A model generated the notes under the pieces. The model was given only the letters and a program-made list of their open reading frames with translations, was not told the DNA's origin and ran no database searches. From Ceratothoa steindachneri (Eukaryota; Arthropoda; Malacostraca; Isopoda; Cymothoidae): DNA of 64,000 nucleotides. Made by a program: the position numbers and the translations under genes. Where the stretch lies: positions 75,366,162 through 75,430,161 of the forward strand of contig OZ018320.1 of the NCBI GenBank assembly GCA_963969495.1. The letters are read 5' to 3'. Positions 26,245 through 37,270 of this stretch are shown here, one piece after another (the stretch's first letter is position 1; each line of letters starts with the position of its first letter).

Positions 26245-27123
26245 CTGAGTGAAGGAAGAATGGAGGAAAAAAGAATGGACTGAGATTGGTTGAGGGGATA
26301 ACTAAATACTTTGGCAAAGGTTCCCCCTGCCCCGAAATGTTGGAGCCTGGAGGGTATAGTTTAAACTCCCCAATAGGTAAACCGAACTCCATTGGTCGAA
26401 AAGGGGATCAAAGATGAATTTGGAGGTCCAAGATGATGTATACGAACATCTCAGAAAAGTACGTAACAACGAGTACCTCCATGGGAAGAAAATAAGAACT
26501 ATCAACCCTGGCATGATTCTATCTCTTCGTGGGATCAACTTCGAACTCGTTCTCGAGGGTTTTCTTTTTCCTCCGCTCTGTGAAAACCAAGTGTGATCCT
26601 CAAAATTGGTAAAAAGGACGACGCGAGTTGGGGCCCGACGAGAAGTTGCATCCAGTCCTCGCCAATGCTCCTATGCGACTAATGATCAGTTGGTAGCAAC
26701 ACCCCCAAAGCTGGTGGGTTTTGTTGACTACTGTCATGGCGCCTGAACAACATTTCCCTTGCAAAAAAAGCACTGGGGCTAACAGTGTCAGAGTAAAAGG
26801 AATCTATTGCAGTGAGAGGTTGTGAAAGTTGTTGTCTCCTAGAGACATGCATGTTTAATATTCATGAGGTATTTGGAGTGGCCCGACAGAGAGTTTATCA
26901 AATTGGAAAGGTGGGCCATCCAAAGGTCAGTTTGGTCTGGGTAGGTAAAGACATACAGTATGCTTTCACTGACTGATTTTGGTGTGGTATTATTAAAGTT
27001 ACAAGAAGACTTCTATATTAATTTTGGTATATATAAGTGTGTAGGAGAGAAAGAATAGTAAATCAAAAGACCGAAATAGTAATAATCTTAAGCATTCAAC
27101 CTGAAAATGGTTTTGTCCTTTCG
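25276..27123. other. no recognisable gene; one (GA)n tract
   Basis: Contains a pure (GA)n at 26192-26240, C-runs near 25820 and 25960, and several frames of 60-147 codons without motifs. The longest (25949-26392, minus strand) owes a Ser/Leu run to the (GA)n tract. A possible tRNA-like stretch near 25555-25615 is too weak to call. Confidence 0.45.
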
Positions 27124-27650
27124 TTTTTAGTCGTGGGCGACTCTACATTTCACTATGTCGTCGGTCAGTCGGTCCCCATTTTGCTTTTATTTTATTTTGT
27201 AATAACATTCTAACTATTGGGTCAACTTTAACGGAATTTGAAAACCTTATGTTATTTTACATTCCCTTCCAAATGATATAATTACCAAAGACCTACCAAG
27301 GTCAGCCCGGGAATTATTTTGGGGGCAATAATATCATAACTATTCAAACGATTCTAACAAAATCTGAATCCCTTATATTGTTTAACATTTTCTTTCGAAT
27401 AATATAATTTCGAAAGTCATCTCAAGGTTAGCTCAGAAATCTTTTTAGTTTGTCAATAACATCATAACTATTCGGCCGATTCTAACGAAATTTGAAATCC
27501 TTATGATGTTTTACATTCTCTTTGGAATAATATAATTTCCAAAGTCCTCCCAAAGTTGGTCCTGGAATTATTTAAATTTTGAAGGTCGTAAGATCATAAA
27601 TCAGAATAAGTGAGAGCATGCCACCTTTTGGTCAGCAAACCTTGTTTAAA
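27124..27650 (+). repeat. dispersed repeat R1, copy 3, with three ~127-bp subrepeats
   Basis: It starts TTTTTAGTCGTGGGCGACTC and TATGTCGTCGGTCAGTCGG. Three tandem units follow, marked by AATAACATTCTAACTA (27201), AATAATATCATAACTA (27327) and AATAACATCATAACTA (27455). Each continues TTCTAACGAAATTTGAAA-like, TTATRTTGTTTTACATT and CCTCCCAAGGTTAG-like. The end is GTCGTAAGATCATAAATCAG, GAGAGCATGCCAC and CAAACCTTGTTTA. Unit number differs among copies (three here, one at 48947-49240). Confidence 0.8.
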
Positions 27651-29496
27651 TCCTGGCTGGAATTTAAGGGTGAACGATGGAAGTTCTAATAAAGGTTATG
27701 AAAGAAAGGTCTGTTTGGTTTCCTTAGGTGTTCTGCCTGTTTCACTCAAGAGCTAAGTTTAGTCTTCTTCCAGACTCTTTACACATACTACCGGATACTA
27801 TGAAAAAAAAGATGTGTTCAAAGGACAGCGAGAGAATAATGAAATGTGTCGTCATTGCCAGGATCTTGTCCCTAATGCCAATCATATGATTGGAAGTATT
27901 CATATAAAGGCATTAAGGACAGACTCTGCTTTTGGTGGCTGCATTCGTGTATAAAAAGGAATATATATATATATATATATACGTGTGAAAAGCTAGATGT
28001 GAAAGAGAGAGAGATTTGCTTTCGATAGTTGTCTCGGCCGTATCAAAACGGTCTCTCGATTGGTCGTGAATGGACCATTCAGAGCGAGCGGCTTAACACA
28101 TTCAAAGACGAGCATAACTCGGGCTGTGTGGGCGAGTGTAGATGTTTTAGTAGCATCAAGGCATGTGGGTTGGAGTCCCTCTCTCTAGAAATCTCACGTG
28201 CCCTCCAGACCTCAACAGCCACAGGTGAATTTGCGGCTGTATCTTCCATAGCTTTTCATTCCTCTACGTCTGACCAATTTCTTTAGATATCCTTAAAAAC
28301 CTTCTGCCGAAGAAGCCCTCGTTATTTCTCGTTTTTTAGTTTAAGCAAAAATAATACACAAAGATTTGGTTTCTCGATTCCAAAGGCGGGCAGGGGAGGA
28401 TTTTGAGGCTAGGTTGTGGTATCTATTATCGTCCGAGGTTTCTTTTCTCCCATATAACCTCACTGCATTTTCCTCTCTCAGTCCACGCCAAGCGGTTTTT
28501 TTTTTATCCATAGCGACTTTCAGCTTTATTAAAATGAATTCTTTTGTCTCGAATATAACAAAAAAAGTCTTAAACATCAATTTTCATTTCCACCCCGTCT
28601 CTAGTGGTAAAAAATTGCAGAGTAGCAAAAACCGAGATTTAATTAAAGGTTTATTGCCCATCCTCCGCGATCTCGGTACGGAGCGAGAAGGCAGAGGCTA
28701 AAATGAGATTTTGTATGTTTATTTTCCCAAACAAAAGCCCGCAACCGATCCTTATTCCATTCATCCTCCCACTCGTTCGTTCTTTGTCCTTATCTCTTTT
28801 AATTTTCTTTATTTCTCTTATCTCTCCCTTTTATCAATTTTATCTCTATATTGATCATGTTCTCTCTTTTGGGGCCATAGCACAAAATGCATAACCAAAA
28901 TTGTCCGAAAAACGAAGCGGTTTCGAATTTTCAAACTTTGACTTTTGAAGGGGCCTGCAAGGAAAGTGGGGATGGGGGTCGCCAAATAATGTAGGGTTTC
29001 AGGCTTCTGGCTTATGACGTCATATTCCTCAGCCAATGACGTCATCGGCGTGTACATTGTTCACATTTTAGGATGCATTTAAAGGATAGGGGGAGGAGGA
29101 GTTTAGCCTGGAGCAAAATGGGGGAGCAAAGGACCGAAACGTAAAGAGAAATAAATACCACAAAAGGATCGTTAAGAAAGGGAAAAACGGTGTTATTTGC
29201 TAAGCAATAATGTTTATTAGGGGGTTGGGGACACAAAGCATCTCGCTATATAAGATGCCACGGCGGAGATTCGAAATACAGGGCGTTGGAATGTCCCTCA
29301 TCGCGACCAGCGGGTGACACGGGAGGGGAGGAGGGGGGATGGTGCTTTTACTCCGGAAAAATGTATGCCCCCTAGAACAAAGGGAGGGGGGTATGGAAAG
29401 ACCTTGGGGCTGGCCGACCCTCATTGTAGGTATTCGAGTCGAGAGATGAGAGGGGTTTCCATATGAAGACAACCAACGAGGGAATGGACAAATAGA
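27651..29496. other. no recognised gene; short (TA)n and CRE/CCAAT motifs
   Basis: A short (TA)n is at 27961-27981, followed by a GA-rich patch. Frames of 60-111 codons carry no motif I know. The CRE/CCAAT group at 29015-29044 is listed separately. Confidence 0.45.
29015..29044. promoter_or_regulatory. two palindromic CRE sites with a CCAAT box between
   Basis: Perfect TGACGTCA octamers lie at 29015-29022 and 29037-29044, with CCAAT at 29033-29037. CREB/ATF factors bind the octamer and NF-Y binds CCAAT; paired sites at this spacing are common in animal core promoters. No transcript or first exon is recognisable next to them, so promoter function is a guess. Confidence 0.3.
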
Positions 29497-29975
29497 AAGG
29501 AGGGGGTAATTTGAAAGGGAGGTGGTAATTTGGATGGGAGTGGGTAATTTGAGAGGGATGTGATAATTTGAAATGGGGTGGAATTTTACAAGATGTTGAA
29601 TTTGAAAGGGAGATGGTAATCTGAAAGGGAGGTGGTAATTTGAAAGGGAGGTGATAATTTGAAATGGTAGTGGTAATTTTTTTTTAAATGAATTTGAAAG
29701 GGAGATAATAATATGAAAGGGGTGTGGTAATTTGGAATGGGTGGTGATTTGGAAGGTGTTGATTTTGAAAGGGAGATGGTAATCTAAAATGTATGTGGTA
29801 ATTTGAAAGGTGCTGAAGATTAAATGGAGATGGTAATCTGAAATGGAGGTGGTAATTTGAAAGATGGTGAATTTAAAAGGGATGTGGTAATTTAAGAGGA
29901 CGTGGTAATTTGAAAGATGTTGAATTTGAAAGGGATATCGTAATCTGAAAGGGAGGTGTTAATTTGAAATTTGTA
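29497..29975. repeat. ~19-bp degenerate tandem array
   Basis: Unit close to GAAAGGGAGGTGGTAATTT, repeated with variations such as GATGTGGTAATTT and GAGATGGTAATCT. A longer pattern, AAGATGTTGAATTTGAAAGG followed by GAGATGGTAATCTGAAA, recurs near 29590, 29755, 29860 and 29915, so units have also spread in blocks. No open frame of interest. Confidence 0.85.
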
Positions 29976-30339
29976 GGTGTAGGATTCCTAAAGTGATTTC
30001 CCCAATATGGACCAATGACCAATTTGAGCCCTCCTTATCCCCTCCCCGCCTCAGCAGGATCAGCCCGGAACCGGGTAGATGAATGCCAGGTATGAACTCG
30101 GGAGGCCCCCCTCCGGGAACTGACGGTAATCCAACGTGGGCAGGCCTTCTTTGCAAGCGAGAGCATATTCAAATGGTAAGGAGAGGTCGATAAATGAAGT
30201 GGTGAAGTTGGGGAAAGTGAAAATATGTTGACATTAAATAGGGTAGTCTAAAGAGGATACTATTTGGGGCCCTCGAAATTGGGAGTCCGTGCAACGCTCT
30301 AGAATTTGCCCAAACATTAATACTCCTACTACTTATAGT

Positions 30340-30366
30340 ACTAATATAATTACATTAATAATAATA

Positions 30367-30406
<40 letters not shown>

Positions 30407-30572
30407 TAGTGGGATCCGTGAAACTTCAATGGCTAATGTGAAATAAAAACACTAAATTAATAAAGTATTCATTATTATTATTATTAATTATTATTATCAT
30501 TATTTTTATTATATAATCATTATTATTGTTATTATTAATATTCCTCTTCTTCTTATTATTATTATAGTTTTA
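30340..30572. repeat. (AAT)n followed by (ATT)n
   Basis: An AAT-rich run (about 30345-30405) is followed, after some 65 bp, by an ATT-rich run (about 30471-30567). The two are roughly inverted and could pair as an imperfect hairpin. Confidence 0.8.
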
Positions 30573-32329
30573 ATTTTAATATTTATGTTGCCATCCGAGA
30601 CCTTTTCTAATTTGAGTTATCCTTTTACCAACGAGGGCACCGCTTGTGCTCACGAACTAGGGCATAAACAGAATAATAATAAATGAATGAAATTTATATC
30701 AACTTTGATTTCAATCTCTTTTATACATTCTGCTTCTAATTTACGAACTCTCTTTTGTGAGAAAGAAACCGTAGGCTTTACCCATGGAATGCATTTTACC
30801 TCTATTCTAACGTAGATTTCAATGAGAAAAAGATTGTTCGTAAATTAGAAGTGGAATGTAAGGAAGAGAATAATAATAATTGTAAATCCTGCAAGATCGG
30901 CGGCGCCAACCAGTGAGGAAATTATTTTCGAGAGAGGAGTAGGGGCTAAGAATGAATATATGCACCCCCTCCCCTTTGGGCCTGACGAGCAATTCAAAAT
31001 GGTAAGTGACAGGCGATAGAGGAGGGGAGAGGGGGCACTCATCTAAATGAGTTGCGATCCGAAATTAAAGTAACTTCCCAAGGTGTTTCCCTACGAAGGG
31101 TCTTAACTCATTCTCTCAAGGGGACGACGCTTGTCCGAAGAGTCCTCCTTTCCTCAGGGGGTAGAGGTGGGGTGGCACTCTGGAATGACTGCTCTGTCAG
31201 GGAGGTCGCTTTCCTACATACCCTGACCATTAGAATGAACAATCCACAAGGACCCGTACTCTCGATTGCGCCATTATGTTTCCTGAGAATTACCCTAATG
31301 CCCACCCTCTCGTGCTCCAAGATTTGTGGTCAATAAGGCCACACCTTCATGCAAAAGTCCGTCCTCTCTTCACACCTTCCTTCATCTGTCAGTCGATCCT
31401 GTCATCCTCTGTTGGCAGAATGAAAAGATCCTTCTTTGGGCACGCCAGATTTCCTTCCTTTTCGAAGTGGCTTCCGAGATCATTAAGGGCCAATGCCATT
31501 TTATCCCATTGTGTGGCCCACTCCTGATGCGCCCTTCGGAGGAAACAAACCTCTTCCTCAGATAACGGACGGAACGGACACAAAGGTACTCACCCCGGAC
31601 CATCCTGCAGTACTACTTAGCGCCAGGCGATGTCTACCACTTTCTTTTTACCCGTGACTATCATGACTGTTCTTTGCTTCACCCTCAAGAGTGACGCGTC
31701 TGACCCTCAAAAGTTTTTCACTCGAAGGCTACAGTTAATTAATCAACCGCAAGTGATTTACAAGAGGGGCTATTAACCACTATCGCTTTTATCAGTTTCT
31801 TGGTCCAACCAAGAAGCCCCAGTTTATGACAAGGTCGCTTTATATTTATCGGAACGAGGTCCTCTTTGTACGATCCTCTGCACTCGATGCTCAGAGACAC
31901 GATGAGGGGATAGCGAAGGAAGAGGCGCGGAGTGAGGCAAACCTACAACGTCGTCGCAACGCTACCAGATGAGCACTGAAGAAATGAATGGGGATTTGTA
32001 TTCCTCTGACCCAGTATTGCGCCTGTGTCCATAGGCATGCGTGTACTTGCCACAAATATTCACGTTTAGGATTTATGGGGTGATGGGCGAAACATATCCA
32101 GCCTTACGCCTTCAAGGATACAAAACCCCCAAGAACTCAAGAACTAAACCAGTAAAAGACATTCAAATGACCGTGGATGGACGTATCAACCACCGCTCAT
32201 TGAAACCCACCTCAGGGAGACTGAAAAGCCTTTTCCTTTTTATTTCATTTTCTAATATTGTTGGGGTTAATGGTGGTGTACGATCATGTATTAAGTTTGG
32301 AATCTGATATTATCTTCTTTTTTTTACAA
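30573..32329. other. no recognisable gene
   Basis: Frames of 60-94 codons overlap on both strands at 31050-31600 without known motifs. This patch is less AT-rich than its surroundings and could hide an exon, but I see no protein family and no clear splice pattern. Confidence 0.4.
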
Positions 32330-32546
32330 TGAAAAGTGTGAAGAGAAAAAAGATAAAGAAAAAGAGAGAAAAAGAAATAGAAAAGAAAGAAAAAGAGATA
32401 GAAAAAAGAGTGGGGGAGAGAAAATAAAAGAGAGAGAAAAAGAGTGGAGGAGAGAGAATAAAAGAGAGAGAGAGCAAAAGAGAAAAATGAGAGAAGAAAA
32501 GGAAGAAGAAGAAGAAGAAGAGAGAGAGAAGGGGGATGGGGAGGTT
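32330..32546 (+). repeat. ~215-bp polypurine tract
   Basis: Almost purely A and G on the plus strand, with irregular GAGAAAAAG-type blocks and few pyrimidines. Such tracts can adopt triplex (H-DNA) form. Confidence 0.85.
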
Positions 32547-34637
32547 TAGAACCTGTTTGGTGTAAAAAGAGAACCCGTTTTTTTGCTAATTGGTGGCCGA
32601 AAGGTAACGTTTCTTTTTAACAAATTTATGTATTAAATTGATTTTATTTTTTATCTGAATAACCTTTTACTAATTAAATGAGATTGTTATGGATTTTTCC
32701 TATGGTAGCACCCTTTTGGGTCCACCCAGTTAATGTATCAATAACCGAAAAGTGACGACAATTGGACTCCCAAGTGTTAGCTCCACAAATTTAACCTGTC
32801 AACAATATTAGCAGCATTACTTTGCTCTTCAACCAACGCTAAATGGGGTGGTGGGGCTTTAATGAGCACTTGTAATCAGTCAAGCTCCAAATAGTGACTT
32901 GCTTGCTTCGATCATCAAGACGTTTGTATCTTGTATTCATGTCGTTGAATGTTGGAAATTGGCGTTGAAAAGAATTACTTACAAGTTTCCTGACCCACGT
33001 TGGCCAGTTTTGCGTCGAGTTAGAGGTAGCTCAGAATCTAAGATAAATGCCGCTCACTAATCATTCACGGGAGTTGGGGAAAGTTAAGGTGACAATGAAT
33101 CCGAAGCGAAACTTCTTTAGGATTTAAGGATATAGACTAAAAAACAATTCCTTTGATCTTCGTTAAAAAAATTGCTCCAAAAGTCTTGAAATGTACTTCT
33201 ATTCCAGATAGTATTTGAATACTCGTGTTATATTGTTTAATATCCATTTGTCTTCTCAGTCCATATTTTCAGCCTTCGGTGACAGGTTTCTGATTCTATC
33301 GAGCATTAAGTGAAATTTGAGTATAGTTTGAGACCCAACCCTTAAATGGCGCTCCCTGGGCGGGGTCGGCGCGGAGCGTGTTACAATTAGACAACATGTC
33401 GCCTCGATCGTTGTTAGGTTCACTTTCTTCTCTCCTTTCCACATGTAGTGACGATATGCAGGAGGAGTTCCTGCAGAAAGGTGCCTACTCTTTTTCTGGA
33501 AATGTTAAGGTTTCTTTCTGTTTGACATTTCGGCTACTCCTACGACGTAACCGTGTCACGAGAACACCTGTAGTGTTTGTTCTAATTTCTCAAAGGATTG
33601 ATTAGAGCGACGATTTCGACGATGTTTTATTTTAGCGGCCTAGTCTGGCAGTTGGACCCTTACATATCTGTTTGTTTACTTATCATTCACCGTTCTTGTT
33701 TCAAACTTCAATCAATGACCCCTAAATAACTCGCTTTTCTTCTATGCTTCTCTTATACCCCTTTCCATCTTCTAAGTTCCTGATCTTCCTTCCTGTGTGG
33801 AAGGAAAAAAAGTAACCTGTAAAGGTGGTGGTAGAAAGTGGCGAACTGGCACCACATGCTTGGAGGGCCTTGGCTGGCGACTACGAGACAATACTACTCT
33901 TTGAAGCTCAACTTATCCACATGTTTCTCATCATGCTTCTTATGACGTCATGCACCAATCATAAATATGCCACCACCCTTCTTCTTGTTCCAATCTATCT
34001 CATTCCTTCTCCATCGGTAACAAAGACCAGTGACGACTATGGGCCTAGAGGGGTAGAAGATATTTTGTTTACTGGCAAATTTTGGTTGCCCCCAAATTGG
34101 GCATGGCCTAACCATCGAAAGTGTAAAAATAAAGCGGTTAATGAAAGTAACTAGAAAGAACCACCCCCCAAAACTCAGTCCCAGGTCTGACTCTGATCAA
34201 TGACTCGTAACAACACGACTTTTCCTTCAGGGTATCTCGTTAATTGCTATATTCTCTCATATCTATCGTATCTGCGGCGCAAATTCAACGTCTCTGACTT
34301 TTATTCTCTTGACCTGTCATTTCAAAGGAAATTGCATCCCTAAGCTCATTCCAAGTTAACCAAAACTAAAATGAATGAGGTATGTTAGGCCATATCCTAA
34401 TGCACGGAATGTAGTTCAAGAAGTCGGATAATGAAATTTCGATTTTGAGACATGTCACTCTGATACTCCATTTCAGCACTTGATTTAATTGTACTGGTGT
34501 GACGCAGTGAGAAGAGAGGGAAGTTAGTATTCACGTAAAAGGGCATTAGTGACAAGGGAAAGGAAGAGAAGCAGTGGAAGAAGAAAATATGACGAAAACA
34601 AAACTGAAGAACCCACAGGACGAACGACGAAAATAAG
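32547..34637. other. no recognised gene; one CRE/CCAAT group
   Basis: Short frames only. The CRE/CCAAT/TATA-like group at 33943-33968 is listed separately. Confidence 0.45.
33943..33968 (+). promoter_or_regulatory. CRE, CCAAT and TATA-like motif group
   Basis: TGACGTCA at 33943-33950 is followed by CCAAT at about 33955-33959 and ATAAATA at about 33961-33967. The order CRE, CCAAT, A/T-rich box resembles an animal core promoter, but the spacing is tight and no downstream gene is recognised. Confidence 0.2.
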
Positions 34638-34680
34638 TGAGACGACTGGTGCTGCTTGCCATGAAGAAGTGTTTCAATGT
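34638..34680. repeat. 43-bp hAT-end fragment, duplicate of 36701-36745
   Basis: GACTGGTGCTGCTTGCCATG and the following AAGAAGTGTTTCAATGT match the segment just beyond the 3' coding end of the hAT remnant at 36690-37270 with few differences. Sequence on either side differs. Confidence 0.6.
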
Positions 34681-35059
34681 CCGGAATACTGCGAAATTTT
34701 AGTGCTTAAAATAAGAATAGCGAAAGCCATTAACTCGTTCATAAACACTTTTCAACGGAAGAATGGAAGAACATGGAAATGAAGCGATCAAGGAACGAGG
34801 GAAGAGAATATTTATATAATGTGCCTCAATTGCACAAAAGACTAAAGTGTGTCTAGAAATTATATACAAATATTAAAAATGGCCAAAGCTAAATCAAAAC
34901 AGCTGTATTATTGTGAACTTTCTTCAAAAGTTTTAAGACAATCATATTATTTCATATAAGAAATAAATAGAACTAATCAAATGTTCCCTTTTGCTTTAGT
35001 ATGAATCATAATTTAAATGTGAAATATAAAATAATAGAACCAAAACACATTTTATTCTT
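34681..35059. other. no recognisable gene
   Basis: AT-rich spacer; it could include the 3' untranslated part of the Tc1-like remnant that follows. Confidence 0.4.
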
Positions 35060-35475
35060 AAATATATTCAATTGGTGCGCGCAATCAATATTTATAATGT
35101 CCCTTGTTCATTAGGACTGCTTCAATTCGTTTTGGGATGCTGAAGATAAAATTTTCGATGATATCTTGACTGGTATTCCTCCATTCTTGTTCAATAAGCA
35201 CCCGTAACTGCTCACAATTGAATGTTTACCAATCTCCAGTTTGGTAATTATTTATCGCCCATAAATTCTATAAGGTTTAAATCTGACGAATTACCTGGCC
35301 AATGGCAGAAATGTTTGATGTTATTTTCAGCCAAGAACTTTATTATTTCTTTTGATTTCTAGCAAGGTGTGTGATCAGGCTGAAAAATATAGTTATAATC
35401 CCCAAATTCGTACCATTTTAAGTTCATGGGCAAACTTGTTAGTGTTTCAGTTCTTTTATATGAAAAGCAGCCCTA
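35060..35475 (-). pseudogene. Tc1-like transposase, C-terminal third
   Basis: On the minus strand from about 35440 the translation gives KWYEFGDYNYIFQPDHTP, where a Q-D-H-x-P block holds the second catalytic Asp. KEIIKFLAENNIKHFCHWPG and NSSDLNLIEF follow, the third block with the SPDLNPIE signature. Further on come LRVLIEQEWRNTSQDI and IFSIPKRIEAVLMNKGHYKY, then a stop near 35090. The frame changes at least twice. The N-terminal DNA-binding domain and first catalytic block are missing, and no terminal repeat was identified. It is a different Tc1 lineage from the element at 23454-25275. Confidence 0.75.
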
Positions 35476-35568
35476 GACATGGCGACTGACGGCTGCTTCA
35501 TCGTGGGCTTCACGAGTCCTGAGAGCAAGCCGCGTGCCATAGTGACAAACGAAATCCCCAAAGTGACC

Positions 35569-35702
<134 letters not shown>

Positions 35703-35718
35703 TAGAATACATTATATA

Positions 35719-36559
35719 GGGTCTTTCAATAAGGTCACTCGATTTTTAAATGCAAATAAAACAAGTTGTGTGTGATATATGCACTCAATTTCTTTTGAAT
35801 TTGAAATTAAATTTAATTGCATTAAGTGTGGAATATGACGTCGTTCGAATGTCCGCCACGGCTTCGCTTGGTGGAATGTATTCGGGAGGCCCAATTTTCG
35901 ATGACTTTGTCGCATAAATCTGGCTGAATTTGCTGAATGGTGTTCGTTATGTTGACTTTGAGGACATCAACTGTTCGCGGATTATTTGCATAGACCTGCG
36001 ATTTAAGGTAGTCCCAAAGAAAGTAGTCTAATGGCGTTAAATCGCATGATCTCGGTGGCCAGTTGACGTCGCCGCTACGCGAGATGACCCTACCCTGAAA
36101 TCGCTGGTGCAAAATGTCTATCGTGGCGTGCGCAGTGTGGCACGTAGCACCGTCCTGTTTGAATTACATTTCTTCAGTATCCATATCAGGCATATAACCC
36201 AGTTGAGGCCACAAGAAGTTGCTTATCATCGATCTGTAGGTCTCGACGTTGACGGTTATGGCAATCCCATCTTCGTTCTCAAAAAAATACGGACTGATGA
36301 TTCCGTTAGACGAAAATCCGCACCGAACAATGACTTTGTTGGGATGCAATTGGAACTGGTGTATCTCATGTGGATTATTTTCGTCCCAAATCCGACAATT
36401 TTGCTTGTTCATAAATCCCTTCATCCAAAAATGGGCCTCGTCGCTGTGGCGAGGATAGAAATCACGTAATTCGCGGAACGTTTGTCGAACGGAGCACTGA
36501 TTTTGATAATAACATTTGATGATTTGCATACGCTGTTTAACGCTATAACCTTCCATCAT
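35719..36559 (-). mobile_element. mariner-like element, in-frame internal deletion (third mariner lineage)
   Basis: The 3' terminus is at 35719-35760, reading GGGTCTTTCAATAAGGTCAC from the left, just after a TA. The transposase start is at 36559. To the right of the start I see no matching 5' terminal repeat; instead the DNA passes into hAT-related sequence. The element is therefore truncated at its 5' end as well as internally deleted. TIR and motif type differ from the mariners at 1-715 and 5686-6350. Confidence 0.8.
35822..36559 (-). pseudogene. mariner transposase with fused N-terminus and catalytic domain
   Basis: The frame is continuous over 246 codons except for one TAA at 36161-36163, where the family has Trp. 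Residues 1-36 (MMEGYSVKQRMQIIKCYY, then RQTFRELRDFY) are the start of the first helix-turn-helix. They are followed directly, in frame, by SDEAHFWMKGF, the first catalytic block. About 120 residues, including the rest of the DNA-binding region, are missing. NKQNCRIWDENNPHE and PYFFENEDG follow. KQDGATCHTA supplies the second Asp, PRSCDLTPLDYFLW the third, and KVIENWASRI and KRSRGGH form the C-terminus. All three catalytic aspartates therefore remain, although the DNA-binding half is gone. Confidence 0.85.
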
Positions 36560-36689
36560 GACTTGCCAAGTACTATTGAACAGTTCACAGTGTGGTTGCC
36601 AGATATCGCTTCAACAACATGGCCACTATTGCCTGACAAAGCTCGAGCGCCCTTGTTGAAAGATCCTCTACATAAATTTTATTTAACAA

Positions 36690-37270
36690 CATACAAATCA
36701 GCGAGACGGCTGGTGATGCTTGCCATGAAGAAGTGTTTCAATGTCTGGCTTGATGGACAAGGTAGACAACAGAAGAATGCCATTGAGGTGGCGGTCCGAG
36801 AGTTGAGAGCGAAGGTGAGACTTCGTGTACTTCATTTTGGAGAATAACTGTTCGCAACAGTGGGTGCTGCCAAATATGGCTACGATGCGTTGAACATGCG
36901 CAATGTATTTTGGAAAATTGCTAGAAGGGATGACGAGGTCGTGGAAGAAGGACAGCGAAGAAGAGGTGCGGAACTTTGCCTTCAGTTCATCATTGCACTG
37001 CAGCTCCACCAACTCTATCTGCAGAGGGGGGGGAGCGGCGTCGTTCACGGGAAAGTCAAAGGGGGTGGTGAAAAGCTTGAAGTCTGCATCCAGTAGCCTG
37101 ACTCCTGCAAACGAGAGGCAAATTCCTCCCACAAAGAGTCGACGACGCTAACGCAAGTGTCCAGGTGCACGAGCAGCAAGGCAAGGAAAATTCACAAACT
37201 GACCAATAGCCAACTGAGCCTCCCACAAGCGCAGCTTAACCTCGAAGGCAGTGACCACAAAGCATACTTA
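36690..37270 (-). pseudogene. hAT transposase-derived C-terminus (dimerisation domain)
   Basis: The main frame (36698-37132) ends with the hAT C-terminal dimerisation signature: CCEQLFSKMKYTKSHLRSQL, then LSDRHLNGILLLSTLSIKPD. Upstream in the same frame is DADFKLFTTPFDF, and PLQIELVELQCNDELKAKF follows. On the other side of a frameshift near 37140 come AFEVKLRLWEAQLAIGQFVN and DSLWEEFASRLQESG, known neighbours of this domain in hAT elements and in domesticated BED-type zinc-finger proteins. No zinc finger or catalytic core is visible, and the copy is frameshifted. hAT transposases dimerise through this region. A domesticated exon is possible but unlikely given the frameshift and a TAG at about 37150. 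Confidence 0.75.

Noticed and set aside
31052..31603. Possible exon in a GC-balanced patch with overlapping frames
   Set aside because: Frames overlap on both strands, none has a recognised motif, and splice sites could not be judged without transcripts.
36698..37132. Domesticated hAT-derived host gene
   Set aside because: Frameshift and stop just upstream, no zinc finger or intact core, and close packing with a truncated mariner point to a dead fragment.
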